A DNA stretch of 64,000 nucleotides, from positions 26,369,129 through 26,433,128 of the forward strand of contig CM025849.1 of the NCBI GenBank assembly GCA_003952965.2. Reading direction: 5' to 3'. Source of the DNA: Morella rubra (taxonomy: Eukaryota > Streptophyta > Magnoliopsida > Fagales > Myricaceae). How positions within the stretch are numbered: position 1 is the first letter of the stretch; each line of letters opens with the position of its first letter. Under the pieces are notes generated by a model. That model made no database searches, had not been told where the DNA came from, and saw only the letters and a program-made list of their open reading frames with translations. Positions 34,435-47,632 of this stretch are shown here, one piece after another. A program made the translations under genes and the position numbers.

Positions 34435-36246
34435 GACACATTTTTATTGTAAAAAAAATCAATTTCTCAATTATTGGTTTTTTTTTTTTGGTGACAATTT
34501 AGAAAACGTCATGCACTTTTTCAACACGTCACAACCACTTGTTGATGGACACGCATCACCTCTGCTAATTGTACATGCACTGTCAGCGTCCTAATTGCAT
34601 ATGGCATTCAGGCAAGCAGCCACGCCATCAAAAGGTCCACATGGCATTTTTTAACAAAAAACAAAAAACTCAGAAATGAGGGTGATGTGCCCAAGGGCCC
34701 GATCTCCCCCCGTCCCCTCTCCCATCCCCAAAATCCTAAGGCCTGATTGGACGCAATTTGGATTTTGGAGGAAGATGTTTCTGTTCCATAGACTGTGTCG
34801 TTGATCTACCCGCCCACCCCCAGCTCGCCTTTAACAAGTGTTCTAAACAGGTTCGGTTAGAATCCAACTAAGGCTGAGACGTGATTGGTTTCTCATTAGG
34901 CCGTTATTGGGTGACACCGGAACAACAAATATCAATTAGGAATTATCCGATATTAAACCTACTGTATAAAGCCCAATGACGACAATAAGATTGATTTATG
35001 TGTCTTTGCATACAAGGGTCCGTTCGCGTGTAAAAACACTATTTTAAGTGAATAACTTTTCATTGAAATGTTTTTAAGAAATTTTTTTCATTTTTAGTGT
35101 TCTGTTATTCTTTTAAAATATTTCAAGAAAATAGTTTTAATGTATTTACATGCTTAATGATTTACTTATTACAAAAAAGACTTAATTATCATACATGTCT
35201 TTATAGTTTACACTTATGACATTTTAATCTCTCAGGTATCAATTTCAATCGTTGGGTTGAGTAAGTTGTTTAAACAAATTGATCTCTCTCGTCCTATTAT
35301 CGTTAGTCAACTTAATGAAATTTTTCTCAAAATTTTAATATTTTAGTCCTTAAGGTACTGATTTTAACATGAAGGTCCCTGAGCTATGCTTTTGCAATAA
35401 AATTGGTGTTCAATTGCCGTTAGCCAATTAAGAGAGAAGTGTCAACGTGACTAAAAAGAGAAGAATATAAAACTATCATACGCAACCTTCAAAGTCAATC
35501 TTTATTTAAAAATATTAATTTTTATTTATATATATTTTTTTTTTTAAATATTTTTAATAATTGTCTTATAGGGGTATTTCGATCATTTTGCATGTAGTTT
35601 AACGGTCAAATTAAACAGAAGGTAACAATTAATTGTTTTTTAAACATATGAGGGCGGAATAAAATATTTTGGTATTTGAGGGGATCTAATTATTTGCACA
35701 TAGAAATGAGCATACTTTGATGTCTGTAAAAAAAATAAAAAAAAATTGGTTTACAGAAAAATTTTGAGCTTAGTTTGTTTTATAGAAAAATAATAGAGTT
35801 TTTACCGGCAACTTGAAAACTTTTTATTTTTTTGATAAACTTTTTACTTTGACTCATTTTCATGTGCTTGCCAAATATCTGAAAATAAACAAAATTTGTT
35901 TTACAAGCAAACAAACGGATCCTAAATTTCTAACCCAAAAAAATTGATGCTAGTTATGTCACTATAAATTAAGAATAAGTATATATTTTTACTAAATTTG
36001 ACAGTTAAAATTTGTGTCAGATGTTTTTTCTTATTAATTTTAATATGGATGAGATCTTAACTTAAGAGCCAAAATGTACACTTAATGATAGTTTAAGATG
36101 CAGTGTAACTAATTTTTAATAGTTTAAGATGCAGCGTAACAAATTTGATAATTTAAAGTGGAGATACAAAAAAAGCATAATTTTTTTAAAAAATTTTGAA
36201 ACCTTAAAACTGAAACCTCAAAAAAGTGATCTCACATCATATCTTA
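34435..36246. other. Gene-free stretch
   Basis: AT-rich. 35160-35700 repeats phrases about ...TTAATCTCTCAGGTATC and AATTTTAATATTTTAGTCC in a loose inverted arrangement that may be an old MITE. 35700-36230 has more low-complexity A/T runs. Nothing coding recognised. Confidence 0.35.
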
Positions 36247-36260
36247 GCTAGAACCACGCT

Positions 36261-36561
36261 GCTCCTGAGCTAACTGGTCCCTGGTTCAATTCGAGTCTGA
36301 TTCTCAACTCCTTTGCTTGGATATCCAGAATTCCAACCCCCCCCCCCCCCCCCCCCCCCCCCCTTCAGTGCTGGTCCATTTCTTGGATTTCTCGTAAGCG
36401 TAACACGCAGCTCATCTACTGGCAAAGTGGGCTGCTTCGTATAGTTTTTTTGGGTTTTGTAATAGCTCTAGTATTTCTCCAGATATTATTTCTTGCGACT
36501 CTCTGGTAGTTTGATTTAAGTCAATGAATTATCGTTACCAAGAAAAAAAAAAAAAAGAGAG
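36261..36561 (+). mobile_element. SINE with 14-bp target-site duplication, upstream of NBS-LRR copy 2
   Basis: Identical flanks GCTAGAACCACGCT at 36247-36260 and 36562-36575 bracket a 301-bp unit with an A-rich tail (36541-36556). Near its 5' end, GAGCTAACTGGT resembles a pol III A box and GGTTCAATTCG is a good B box, so it is tRNA-derived in type. It contains a run of 27 C residues (36337-36363), whose length is unlikely to be reliable. It ends about 335 bp before the start codon of NBS-LRR copy 2. Confidence 0.85.
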
Positions 36562-36599
36562 GCTAGAACCACGCTTTGAAAGATTCAAGGCATCTCTTC

Positions 36600-36897
36600 G
36601 AAGTAAAAAAAGTAAGAAAGGATAAGATTCTGACAGGAAAACCACTACCTAACGTGACGAGGGCTCAGACGTTGACTCCTACCTTGTCGTGTTTTGATCT
36701 TCCACTACAGTAACGTGATGAGGGCTATGCTTTCAAGTTTTCCTCGTAAAATAATGCGAGCGTGGAAAAACAAGTTGGATCAATTAATAGACAATTTGCA
36801 GTTTTTTAAGTCCTGTATAAAGCTTGCCTTTTCCTCTTTGGTTAATTCAATCCATCCTTCTTTCCATTTGCTTTCTTCCATTGCAGAAGAAGAAAAA
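36600..36897 (+). promoter_or_regulatory. 5' leader of NBS-LRR copy 2
   Basis: It aligns with the leader of copy 1 and relics 1 and 2 (GGATAAGATTCTGACAG, CCTACCTTGTCGTGTT, CGTAAAATAATGCGAGCGTG, TAGACAATTTGCAGTTTTTT, TTTGCTTTCTTCCATTGCAG). It differs from copy 1 by a direct repeat of the CTAACGTGACGAGGGCT / GTAACGTGATGAGGGCT phrase at about 36650-36727. The SINE lies immediately upstream. Confidence 0.55.
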
Positions 36898-39800
36898 ATG
36901 GCCGAGGTGGGAGGAGCTCTTCTCTCTGCCTTCCTTAAAGTGTTGTTGATAGACTGGCGTCTCGTGAGGTCATTGACTTCCTTCGAGGACATAAACTCAT
37001 TGGTGGACTCTTAAAAAGTTGAGATAGCTTTGCTGGCCGTGAATGTGCTGGTCGAAGACGCAGAGGAAAAGCAAGCCACAAAGCCTAATGTGAAAAATGG
37101 CTTGATGAGTTGAAAGATGCTGTCTATGATGCAGAGGACATCCTTGATAAGGTTGCTACTCAAGCCTTACGACGCAAGTTGGATGCTGAATTTGAAACAA
37201 CTGCAATTAAGGTACGAAATCGCACCTACGCTTCTCTTTCACTTTATAAGCTAAGAGGAAAGATAGAAGAGGTACACGAAGGCTAAAATCTCTAGCCGAA
37301 CAAAAGGATGTTATAGGTCTAAGAGAAGGTGTTAAGGAGGGAGACCATCGGAAAGGTTGCCCACGACTTCTTTGGTTGAAGAATCTGGTATTTTTGGTAG
37401 AAATGATGACAGGAGGAAATTATTAAGGGGTTGCTCTCAGAAGATAAGGAAGATGGGTGTGATTGCCATAGTGGGCATGGGAGGGATTGGCAAGACCACT
37501 CTTGCTCAACTTGTGTACAATGACGAAAGGGTGAAGGAGCATTTCGACCTTGAAGCTGGGTTTGTGTTTCAGAAGATTTTGATCTGTTTAAGGTGACGAA
37601 AACAATCCTGGAGGCAGTAACTTCATCAACTACTGATATTAGGATCTAAATCAGCTTCAAGTTAAACTACGAGAATTGACGGGAAAAATTTTTACTCATT
37701 TTAGATGATGTTTGGAATAAGAATTTTGATGATTGGGAGGCCTTAAGTAAGCCTTTGAAATCTGGAGCACGTGGAAGTAAGGTCATCATAACAACACGTG
37801 ATGGGTGTTGCATCAGTCATGAATGCTAGTACAAATCATCGTCTAGAGAAGTTAACAGAAGAGGATTGTTGGTCACTTTTTGCAAAATATGCTTTTGGGA
37901 ACACTAATTAGTGCACATCCCGAGCTAGAAGAAGTTGGTAGACAGATTGCAAAAAAATGCGAAGGTCTACCGTTAGCAGCCAAGGCCATTGGAGCAATGT
38001 TGCGGTCCAAAGCAAATGTTGATGAATGGGAGAGGATATTGCATAGTGAATTATGGAACTTATCAATTGAAGAGACGAAAATTCTTCCAGCTCTAAGAGT
38101 AAGCTACAAATATCTTCCCTCACATTTAAAGCGGTGCTTTGCTTATTGTGCAATATTTCCAAAGGATTATGCTTTCACAAAAGATCAACTTGGTCTTATT
38201 ATGGATGGCAGAAGGTTTCCTCCAAGAAGTTGGAAACAAGACAATGGAAGAAATCGGTGAGATTACTTCCATGATCTTGTATCAAGATCATTATTCCAAC
38301 GATCAACTGACCAAAACACATTTTGTAATGCATGATCTTATCAATGATTTAGCAAAATTTGTGTCCGGGCAATTTAGCTTTCGGCTAAAGGTTGACAAGT
38401 CTCACGAAGGTTTATCCAAGACTCGCTATTTGTCGTATATGAGAACAGAATTTGATACCTTCGAGAAGTTTGAGCCTTTTATGAGGCGAAGAAGCTGCGC
38501 ACTTTCCTGCCATTAGAATTGGCGCCGTCGTTGGTTCAACTTGACTAAAAAGGTGTTGCGTGATCTTTTGCCAACATTAAGTTGTTTACGGGTGCTCTCT
38601 TTATCTCACTACAGGAACATGACTGAATTGCCCGAATCAGTCGGAAAATGAAACATTTACGATATTTGGACATTTCTTCCACGAGGTTAAGAGATTGCCT
38701 CAGTCTATTTGTAAGTTGTAATTTGCAAACATTGAAGTTATCTGGTTGTTCAAATCTTACATCATTGCCTAGAGACATGCATAAACTTGTTAATTTACGT
38801 CACCTTGATATTACTGAAACTGGTATCAAGGAGATGCCGATGCACTTAGGCAATCTAAAAGGTCTCCAAACTTTGTCTAAATTTATTGTCAGCAAACACA
38901 GGGGGTCTGGCCTTGGAGAGTTGGGGAAGCTTGCAAATCTTCGGGGAGCACTTTCTATTTTGGAGCTCCAAAATGTTGAATCTTCCAGGGATGCTGTGGA
39001 GGCAAAGTTGAAGAATAAGAAGTACTTGGAGAACCTGGAGCTGTGCTGGAATGCTTCACCTGCTAATAATTCAGAAAGTCAAAGAAGCGTACTCGACAAT
39101 CTCCAGCCCCACACAAATTTGAAAAGCCTCACTGTCAACTACTACAGGTGAACGTTTTCCAAATTGGGTCGGGCACCATTCATTCTCTAATATAGCATCT
39201 CTACGTCTGAAAACTGTAAGCATTGTTGCAGCTTGCCACCACTTGGGCAACTACACTCTCTACAGAACCTCTCTATTGTAGGTTTCCTGAAATTGTTACG
39301 GTGGGTTCAGAGTTTTACGGCATTGGTTCTTCGTCAATTAAGCCATTTGGAAGCTTAAAAGTTCTAAAGTTCGAGGACATGTCGAACTGGGAGACATGGT
39401 TTCATTTTGGTACTGAAAACGAAGGTGGAGCTTTTCCTTCTCTTGAAGAGCTTTATATTAAACTGCCCGAAGCTGACAGGGGGGTTTTCCATCCATCTTC
39501 TTCTTTAGCCAAGCTTGAGATCCATGAATGTCCAGAGCTGGTGATTTCACTCCGTAGGGCTCCAGTACTTCGTGAATTGGAGCTAATGCGTTGTAACGAG
39601 GTTCTACTGAAGGAATTGCCAGTTGGAATGAGAGGCTCAAAGTCGGAAGGTTTTGATTCGGTGGAGTCCTTCCCGAGGGATTGATGAACTCCAACAGCTG
39701 TCTTCAAGAGTTAGAAATCAGTAACGTTCCTCGCTCGTGTCTCTTCCCACGAGGGTTCTGTCCTCTACATTAAGAAAACTTAAAATCGATTGTATGAAGT

Positions 39801-40591
39801 TCGAGCTCCCAACACACCTGGACTATTCATTTCTCGAAGAATTGAGTTTGGACGGTTGTGATTCTCTCAGGTCCTTTCCACTAGACTTATTCCCAAATCT
39901 TAAGACTGTCTTCTTTCGTGTGGGAATCTGGAATCTCTTACAGCTCCAGAACAACATGAACAGGACTTAATGACCTCTCTTTCCATCTACTATTGCCGTA
40001 ATTTTGTCTCTTTTCCAAAAGGAGGATTGCGAGCGCCCAACCTTACAACTCTTTTATCGAGGATTGTAAGAGTCTTAGGTCACTGCCTGATAAGATGCAC
40101 ACATTCCTTCCGTCTCTTGACTATTTGTTGTAAGTGATTGTCCAGAAATTGAGTCGTTTCCTGAAGGGGGCTTGCCTTCCAAACTTAGTGTTATTTCATT
40201 TGAATTGTGACAAACTCTTTGCCAGTCGGATGGGATGGGGCTTGCAAACACTCACCTCGGTTAGACACGTGTCAATCGTGACTCTGGAACTGTCGTGTCT
40301 TTTCCAGAGACGGGTTTGCTTCCCTCAAATCTGACCTCTCTTGAGTATCTGGAACTTTCCAAATTTGGAATCTTTGGATAAGGAGGGGCTTCAACACCTG
40401 ACCTCTCTTGAAGATTTGAAATCTGGGACTGCCCTAAGCTCAAGTGCATGCCAGAAGGGGGGCTGCCTGCCTCCCTTTCTCGTCTACAGATCATAGCTTG
40501 TCCTCTATTGGAGAAACAGTGGCAAAGGAGGAAAGGAAAAGAATGGCGCAAGGTTGCTCACGTCCCTTACAAAGGGATGAATTTTAATTGA
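36898..40591 (+). pseudogene. CC-NB-ARC-LRR resistance gene, RPP13-like 1 type, copy 2 (frame-broken)
   Basis: This is the paralogue of copy 1, without its internal duplication; span fits ~1231 codons. It starts MAEVGGALLSAFLKV at 36898. The coiled-coil region is split by lost bases near 36950, 37012 and 37100. NB-ARC keeps GMGGIGKTTLAQ (from 37474), an out-of-frame LDDVW segment (37704-37721, with one A missing in the preceding A run), IAKKCEGLPLAAKAIGAML (from about 37950), FAYCAIFPKDY (from 38134) and MHDLINDLAKFVSG (from 38329). LRRs run 38570-40480, including a good frame at 38648-39151 with LPRDMHKLVNLRHLDIT. It ends near TGA 40589-40591; the last codons differ from copy 1. A dozen or more 1-bp indels interrupt it. 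It is nearly collinear with copy 1 and followed by SSL copy 2. Confidence 0.9.
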
Positions 40592-42749
40592 TTGAATGAG
40601 CCAAAAACTTGTAAGAAGAGTTCCACTTCTGCACAATGATAGTATGAGGTAAGCTAATTTGATGGCTTAATTTATCATTCCACTTAGCTGTTATGTTTGT
40701 AAGGCCCATTGCTGGCCTTCCTCATGTCACTTCAAATTTTGCTAAAAAAAAACCCGAGAAATTTCAAATTACTTTTGGGTTCTGAGTGCTGTTGATCTTT
40801 TCATAGGAAATTCAAGTAAGAAAGAAAGAAATGGGGACAGAAATCGAAAGCAAAATCTTGAATTTTATTGGGAATTAATTTGAGGAAATCTCTTGATGCT
40901 TTACTTTTGGGTTCTGAGTGCTGTTACTTGTTTTCTCGTGGATTCTGTTGATTTTGAATTTTTATGACACTCTGTCCTGTGCAGTTTCTTTGAGAGCTCT
41001 GAGATGGTACAAACTTTGCTCTCTTTGGCTCTGCTTGAGATCTCTTAGTTCTCTTTGTGCTCGTACTCTCAATTCTTTTTGTTCATGAGTTTAAACCTAG
41101 GTGATTAATCTCTAAGCTTGGTCAATTAGTTGATGTCTGATATATATTCTGTTTTTACTCGTAGCAATTGTAATTTTGGAGTTGCTCCCTCGGTTTAATC
41201 TTCGGCTATCTCATATGTTTAAAGAGGGTAATATGGCGGCTGATTTATGAGCAAAAGAAGGGCTTCAGGGAGCAATGTGAACTTTGGCGGAGATGGATTT
41301 CATGTTACGCAAAGGGTGGGCGATCATCATATTCAATGTGTGTGGTTAGACTTTTTGCCTTATTGTATGAAAGTATTTTGTACCTTGACAAGCTTGGGCT
41401 TTACTAGTATTATATTTTAATTTCTTTGTTTATGTTTTGGTTGGTTATTTTTTTATTGCACTTTTCTTGTGTTTGTGAGTCCTATTTGATATGGATGTAA
41501 CCAAGGTATTCTCCGCCATAAGTGAGGGTTTCTAATAAATATGGAGGTACCATCCTCTTTCTCTAAAAAAAAAAAAAAAAAAATTATAATTATTGAAAAC
41601 CTTATTATTGGAAATTAGAAAATATCTCATTTCCTGGTACACTTTTCTTTTCTTTTTGTGAAAAGTGAGTAGGTGGGATTAAATCTTCTGAATATGTACT
41701 ATGTTTCTATTTGTTTGCTAGACCAAATAAGTAGCATAAGGCAATACAAATGAAAACGAATAGACAAAAATGGAAATATAAGGCCAAATAAGGTGGACCT
41801 CTATAGGGGAAAAAAAAAAAAAACAAATCCTTTCTATGGCTTCAATTATTGCAATATTGACAATTTACACCTAAACTATAATTTTTCACATTATACCTAC
41901 AAACTATTGATTTTAAGCATTTTGCATCATTTGTTTCAATTTTCTGTAAATTTCAATGAAAATTGATTTTTAGCCTTTGAAATGATGGTTTTAGACTAAA
42001 AAAATGTCATCGCACGCAAAAATATATCCAAAGGTAGAAAATGCCTTTAGTAATAGTTACAATATAATCACACTAGAAAGTACCAGTTGGTGCTCTCAAG
42101 TATTACCAAATTAGTACCTACCCTGGTACTTGGGGTGCTTCAATTTGGGTACGTAATGAAAGGAGCATTTCAAATAACAGTACCAGCTTTTCTATCTAAG
42201 GCCTGGAGTGACTTTCTGTATCTGAGTATCTGGAATATCGTGACTGTTTCTCGACCAGTCAAGACTTCATGAGTTTCATTTGGGACGAAATTATTATTGA
42301 ATAGAAAAGACAAAAGGGCTACTGGGTAACAGCAGCTGCTTGCAGTGCCATAATCTCAAGTGAGGGCAACTTGTAACAGACAAAGGGCATGACTGTTTGA
42401 AACCCAAGTGCATTACAAGGAGAAAAGGCCAATCCGGATCTCACATATATCTAAAAAAATTACACACTTTTCAATACAAGTTAGGCAGAAGAAGAAAACC
42501 TGGGAAGTACCCGTACAAGTCAGTCTTTGAAACCCAAGTATTGCAACAAGGTCATTACCAAGGTAAAACATATATCAGCAAACACAGAGTGATCTAAAAA
42601 TGATTTTCAAGTCCTTGCCCTTATCATTTCTGATTCTTTAAAAGCAAAACTATGGGAGAACAGGTCTTTCATGGAGAGGGTGATCCAGCAGGAACTACCC
42701 TTAGCATGAGCAACAACAGCCCTTTACCAGGAGAACTGCCTTTTTTGCT
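40592..42749. other. Convergent spacer between NBS-LRR copy 2 and SSL copy 2
   Basis: Duplicate of 16822-18660, but copy 2 carries extra sequence at about 40650-41040 (including two GGGTTCTGAGTGCTGTT phrases at about 40776 and 40908). It also has about 90 extra bases at about 42404-42500, a local insertion near the end of the SSL gene absent from copy 1. Confidence 0.5.
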
Positions 42750-45700
42750 TCAAGTCAAGCCGTAAACTGCAACAAAGTTCATCAAAACACTCCCCATCCA
42801 CAGTTTCCCATCCTTTTCTTCCACTTCACTCACTGCCCTGACAACCTTCCCCTGGCTGTCCTCCAATATCTGCAAGAGCTTACCCTCTTGGCTATACTTG
42901 ACAACAACTGCATGGGGCTTGCCCCCAATTTGAAGCAGGTACTGAATTTTCACAGGAATTGGGAGCTTGAGCAAAAATTTCCTAACTTTTGGGTATAACG
43001 CACAGAAATAAGCGTAAAAGCTTCGACGACAGTGGATTGCCACCCAAAAGTCACCATTTTCATTGGTCCTGACATTATCAGGAAATCCAGGTAGGATTGC
43101 TAGTACCTCTGAAGTCCCTGCCTTCTCGCCTTTCAACCAGTACTTGCGTAATCTAAATAATGAACATGATACGAGACTTTGTTAACAAATAGAAGACAAT
43201 TGCAAAACTTCAAGAAAAAAAAACGCATCAAATGACCCAAATATGGTCTCCTCAAGCCTATTTGGAGACTCTACAGTTATTTCATTTGCCACTTGTACTG
43301 TTTGATCATCATAAGACCCCAAATAACTTTAGGATCTTTCAGTGCTACTGCTACATTCACTTGTACAAACATATTTGCGTAAATCATCCTACGAACACCA
43401 AGAAAATCCTTCGCATGAATACCAAGAGATTTGGTGAACTTCCTGGCTAAAGAATACCACCTAATGCCGAGAAGGGATTTTGAGTGCCTAGATAATTCCT
43501 AAATACAAGCTGAACCGGCATACATTGGCCTGCATACATCTATATAAAGCTATACTAACCAAGTTATATATTCTTCTCCACAATCCTCACTCCCTTCAGT
43601 GCTACTGCTACATTACAAAGGTACTGATCTAATTTACAGCAATGAACAAACATATTTGCATAAATCATCGAATGTTTCTCATAGATCTTCTGTCACAATG
43701 AAAGGTAAAAGTAACACTTAGGACTGTATTTTCTAAGAAACATTTTCTTACAATTTCCAAGTTAAAACATCTTACAAATTTTATCCAAAGCGACGTTTGC
43801 TCCCCAGAAGTCATACTATGATGTTGCTTGAATCTAAATACCAAAGAGATCCACACTACTTCTTCTCTCTCGCATCCTTTTTCAGTTTTAATTTGTGTGA
43901 TGAGTATAACACAGTAGTCTCATGAGCACTCAAACTAGCAAACTGATAAAATAACATTCACTCGAAGCAATTTTTCTCTGACTTCATTCGCAACCAGCCT
44001 AACATATTCACTAATACTGGCAATCAAATGCCAAAGGACGACAAAAAAAATAAGAATTGAGCAAAACGAGAGTCTATGTCAAGTCTTGTCAATGGACATG
44101 GCCTATCTGCTTGTTTCGAGTGATGAATTCCTAAAGAAGGTCGCCCAATAAGTGACTTTTAGAGCAAATGACCAACAGAAAGTTAGCTCACCTGCCAATG
44201 GCTCCTTCACAAAAGACAAAGAAGGAACCATCCTTGCTTAATGAGACCCCGTTTGGAAATTGGAGATTCCTCATAAGGACAGTGGTTTCCTTTGTTTCCA
44301 GATTGTATTTCAGAACCCTGCCACCATACTCTGCAGAAAAGACCAACTGCATGAAGTTCCTGCATCAAATAAAGTGTTAAAACTGATGCATAGTGCTTCT
44401 ATTATGTGAGGAGTAAAATAGACAAAAATGAATGAAAGAAAAGAAATGCTCCGTGATGAAAAGCAGCAGAAAACAACAAGGGATTGTCCATGAAAAAATA
44501 AGCGAGGGAAGGATCTATCAGGGGGCACCTAAGAACTTGACAGCATTACTTTTGAGTGATATCATTAAATGACTTGCTCGACTCTCTAGGATTATCCATT
44601 TTTCTGATTCTATAAATCAGTTGGCTGCCCATTCTGAAAGCAGTTGCGAAGTTTCAGGAAACACCATTTAGTCAATAGTTTCAGTAGATGGTGGGAAATA
44701 ATTCAGGATTAAATTCAAGTGTTTGGAGAAGTGGAAAAAAGAGAAACCAGCATTGCAGATTCGGGATTCAGAAATTCACAGGTATTTTAAAAAAACTAAG
44801 GATCATGACAATGAAATTTGACACACGCAAAAAAAAAATGCAGGGATTTTATTTATGTTTTGAGGGAATATTCATCAATACAGATTTGAAAGTAAAGTAT
44901 TCAAACATTTTTTGACATTTTGGGAACAATCTGCAAGAGTTTTGATTTCAGCAAGTCATAATCATTTATAAACCAAATTTGATTGAGATATTGAGTTTTA
45001 ATCTAGATTTTTGACAGATTCATACACTTGGTTAAATTCGGATGAGGTAAAAACATTATCATTTACCTATCCACACCATGGCAGCCGTTATTTTTAGCTG
45101 GTTAGGGGGGGAAAGAGCAATAGCAAAACTCACGAATCAATTCAAGAGTAAACATATGCAGTGTCTCCTACACGAGCTTCTCTCCTACATCTGATTGTAT
45201 CCAGGTACGTCTGGTCATTTATTTTATAGTAAGGGGCAGAGGGGTACCATTTCTTTTCTCTGTCCCTCTATACAGGGCTTGATGTGTTCCCTCTTTTTTT
45301 TTTTTCAGCCAGAGGGGAAATGGAAGAGGGCGTTGTAAATTGAACTCCCAACTTCTTCAGTCTAACCAGAATTTTCAAACCAGATATGATATGTACTTTA
45401 TATCTTCTTACTCTAAGAATATGCAAGTCAAACAGAGAAAGTGGAAGATGAGAGCCAGCACCCAAAAAAATGCTTTGATGAAATTGGTTTTTCATTCATT
45501 TTTTCAATTGTTAAAACACACTGAGTTGGGTCTGATATGACAAGTTATACAAACCATCTTTCAGCAGTTAAGAATTACGACAACCTTTGTACAGACAGGT
45601 ACAATGCATTTTCTAAAATTTTGATGGAAAGTAGAAAGTAAAAGTCACTCGCTCTAATTAGTTGAATCTGAATGTTCAAAATAAAAGAATGCATGAACCC

Positions 45701-47632
45701 TAGCTATCCATACTGATTTTTTTTTTTTTTGGGTAAATAACCCATACTGATTTTAAGCTGTAGAAAATATAGGTTTCAACCATATTCCAACAAATATAGA
45801 AATAGGATCACATGTGCATACAACCAGTCGCATTGATCATTGGTATGACGAAATATCCCTTTTCTAACTGCATGCACCACAGAGCCATTTTAGTGCCTTC
45901 ATAATAAGAGGATGTCAAACCGCAAGTTGAAAAAGAAGGGAGGGGGGAAGAAACTGCTTTCTCTTCTATGCCCTGAAGGATAACAGATCTTTTATGCCAT
46001 CCACAAGAAAATAATATGTCATATAGTGAATTAAGGGTTCCACATTATGTATAGGAATCAAAATATAACAAAATAGTGGGTTACTTTAGCGCTGGCCCAT
46101 CACATATTATAGTCCATCCACATTCAAAGAAGCACCCAACTTCAGGAAAACAGCCTCACCAGCATAAAAGAAATAACATCCGCGGGCTTACCTCCTCTGG
46201 TACTTGCTGCTGCTATCTGTAAAATAAATATTCCCTGCATCATCAATGTCTAGATCATTGGCAAACCTCAATGGCATCCCTTCTGCCTCAGTTGCTAGTG
46301 GTGTTGCCAAACCACCTTCTGGTCCTACTTTCAGAAGCCCAAAGTACGCATCTGCAATGTACAGATCACCTGTTTTCTTGTCAAACCGAAGCCCCAAAGG
46401 CCTGCCACATATGTGCTCATTCTTCAAGTAACTCAAAGGCGACGGTTTTGGATTACACAGTTCAGACCTGAATTCCAGACGTTAGATAGAAAAGAAATTA
46501 TCATTCCAAATCTAATAAAGCAAAGACAAATCACCAAAACCACAAATGGGGAAGATATCTAACAACTACGCAAAATCAAGCTTAGATCACTTCTTTCTAT
46601 TAGGGAAGTCGTTAGATGGAGGCATTTATTAGCCAATCTCGTGTGACACGTTCTCATACTTTCTTTGCTTATTAGGTCTGAACCAAAGATGAAGACCGCT
46701 GAATATGGTCTGCCAATAAATTGTCCAAGAAACCCAGCATAAGGGAACATTGCAATACTCAATCTTACAACAATTACGCAACACCTTGAACCGATTTGAT
46801 GAAGGATGATAGAGTAATACTGAAGAAGTCAAACACGGAAAAACCAACAATCTAGATAATAGTCCACCAAGAAGTAGGCGGAACTTTGAAGCTCAAAAAC
46901 GTGTACTTAAAAAAAAAATTTATTCAAGAAAGTAATCGTGCTTTCGCCTTCACAACTCCCCAACTGCGAAATGTCCACTTCTTTGATGGTTGCAGTTGTA
47001 TTTCTTCCGTTTCCACTCCCTTTTCTCAATATGCAAAATTCAGTGGTTTTCCGGCCAAAACGCTCAGCTATCTCTGATACTAAAACGCGTTCGCAAAATT
47101 TCATTCGAAAAACATGTTATAATTGGTGCCATTTCCTTCGCATGTTTTTTTTTTTTTTTTGGTTAAATACCTTCTCATATATCTATATTAAGTTCCCCAC
47201 AAATCTACTACCGACTTGGCTCACCAACTCACCGAGTTGTGAATACAAACACTCAACTCAATTGTATTGGAACGACACAATCGCATCGGCAAGAACTCAC
47301 CTATTAGGCGAAGTAAAAGCGAAATCGGTCCAGGATTGGCCATTCCAGAACAGGACCCGCCCATCAGCGACACCGGTGTAGGGCCCGCGGCCCTGAGGGT
47401 CGAAAGCCATGCTCTCGGGGCCCTGGATTTGGTTGAGGAACTTGATTTCGGATTTCTGGAGCAAGTTCTGGGCGTCTCTCTCAGTGGGGACCTGGGACCA
47501 AGCTGGCATGTCGACTGGGAAGGCTTCGAAGTCTGGGAAGCCGGAGATTGCACTTTGCTTGAAAGGGTCAATGCCACAGTACAAGGCTAGGATGAGGAAG
47601 AAAAGCCCCGCGAAGGTTCCGGCCGGTGACAT
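42750..47632 (-). CDS. Strictosidine synthase-like (SSL) / adipocyte plasma membrane-associated protein-like, intact copy
   Basis: Four exons on the minus strand, 47301-47632, 46192-46467, 44192-44359 and 42750-43152, join with GT-AG introns into 1179 bases: 392 codons plus stop. The start MSPAGTFAGLFFLILALYCG gives a short N-terminus and one hydrophobic segment (residues ~5-21), a signal anchor that would place the protein in the secretory pathway or ER membrane. The rest fits the six-bladed beta-propeller of the family: QGPESMAFDPQGRGPYTGVA and DGRVLFW (exon 1), GRPLGLRFDKKTGDLYIADA and FANDLDIDDAGNIYFTDSSS (exon 2), LQFPNGVSLSKDGSF (exon 3), LPGFPDNVRTNENGDFWVAI and EKDGKLWMGSVLMNFV (exon 4). 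Length is normal for plant SSL proteins. Most SSLs are not true strictosidine synthases; substrate is unknown. Stress- and wound-related expression is reported for relatives, but nothing here shows it. Confidence 0.9.

Noticed and set aside
36261..36300. Possible tRNA gene, because of the GGTTCAATTCG B box
   Set aside because: No cloverleaf; the unit has a poly(A)-like tail and 14-bp target duplications, so it is a SINE.
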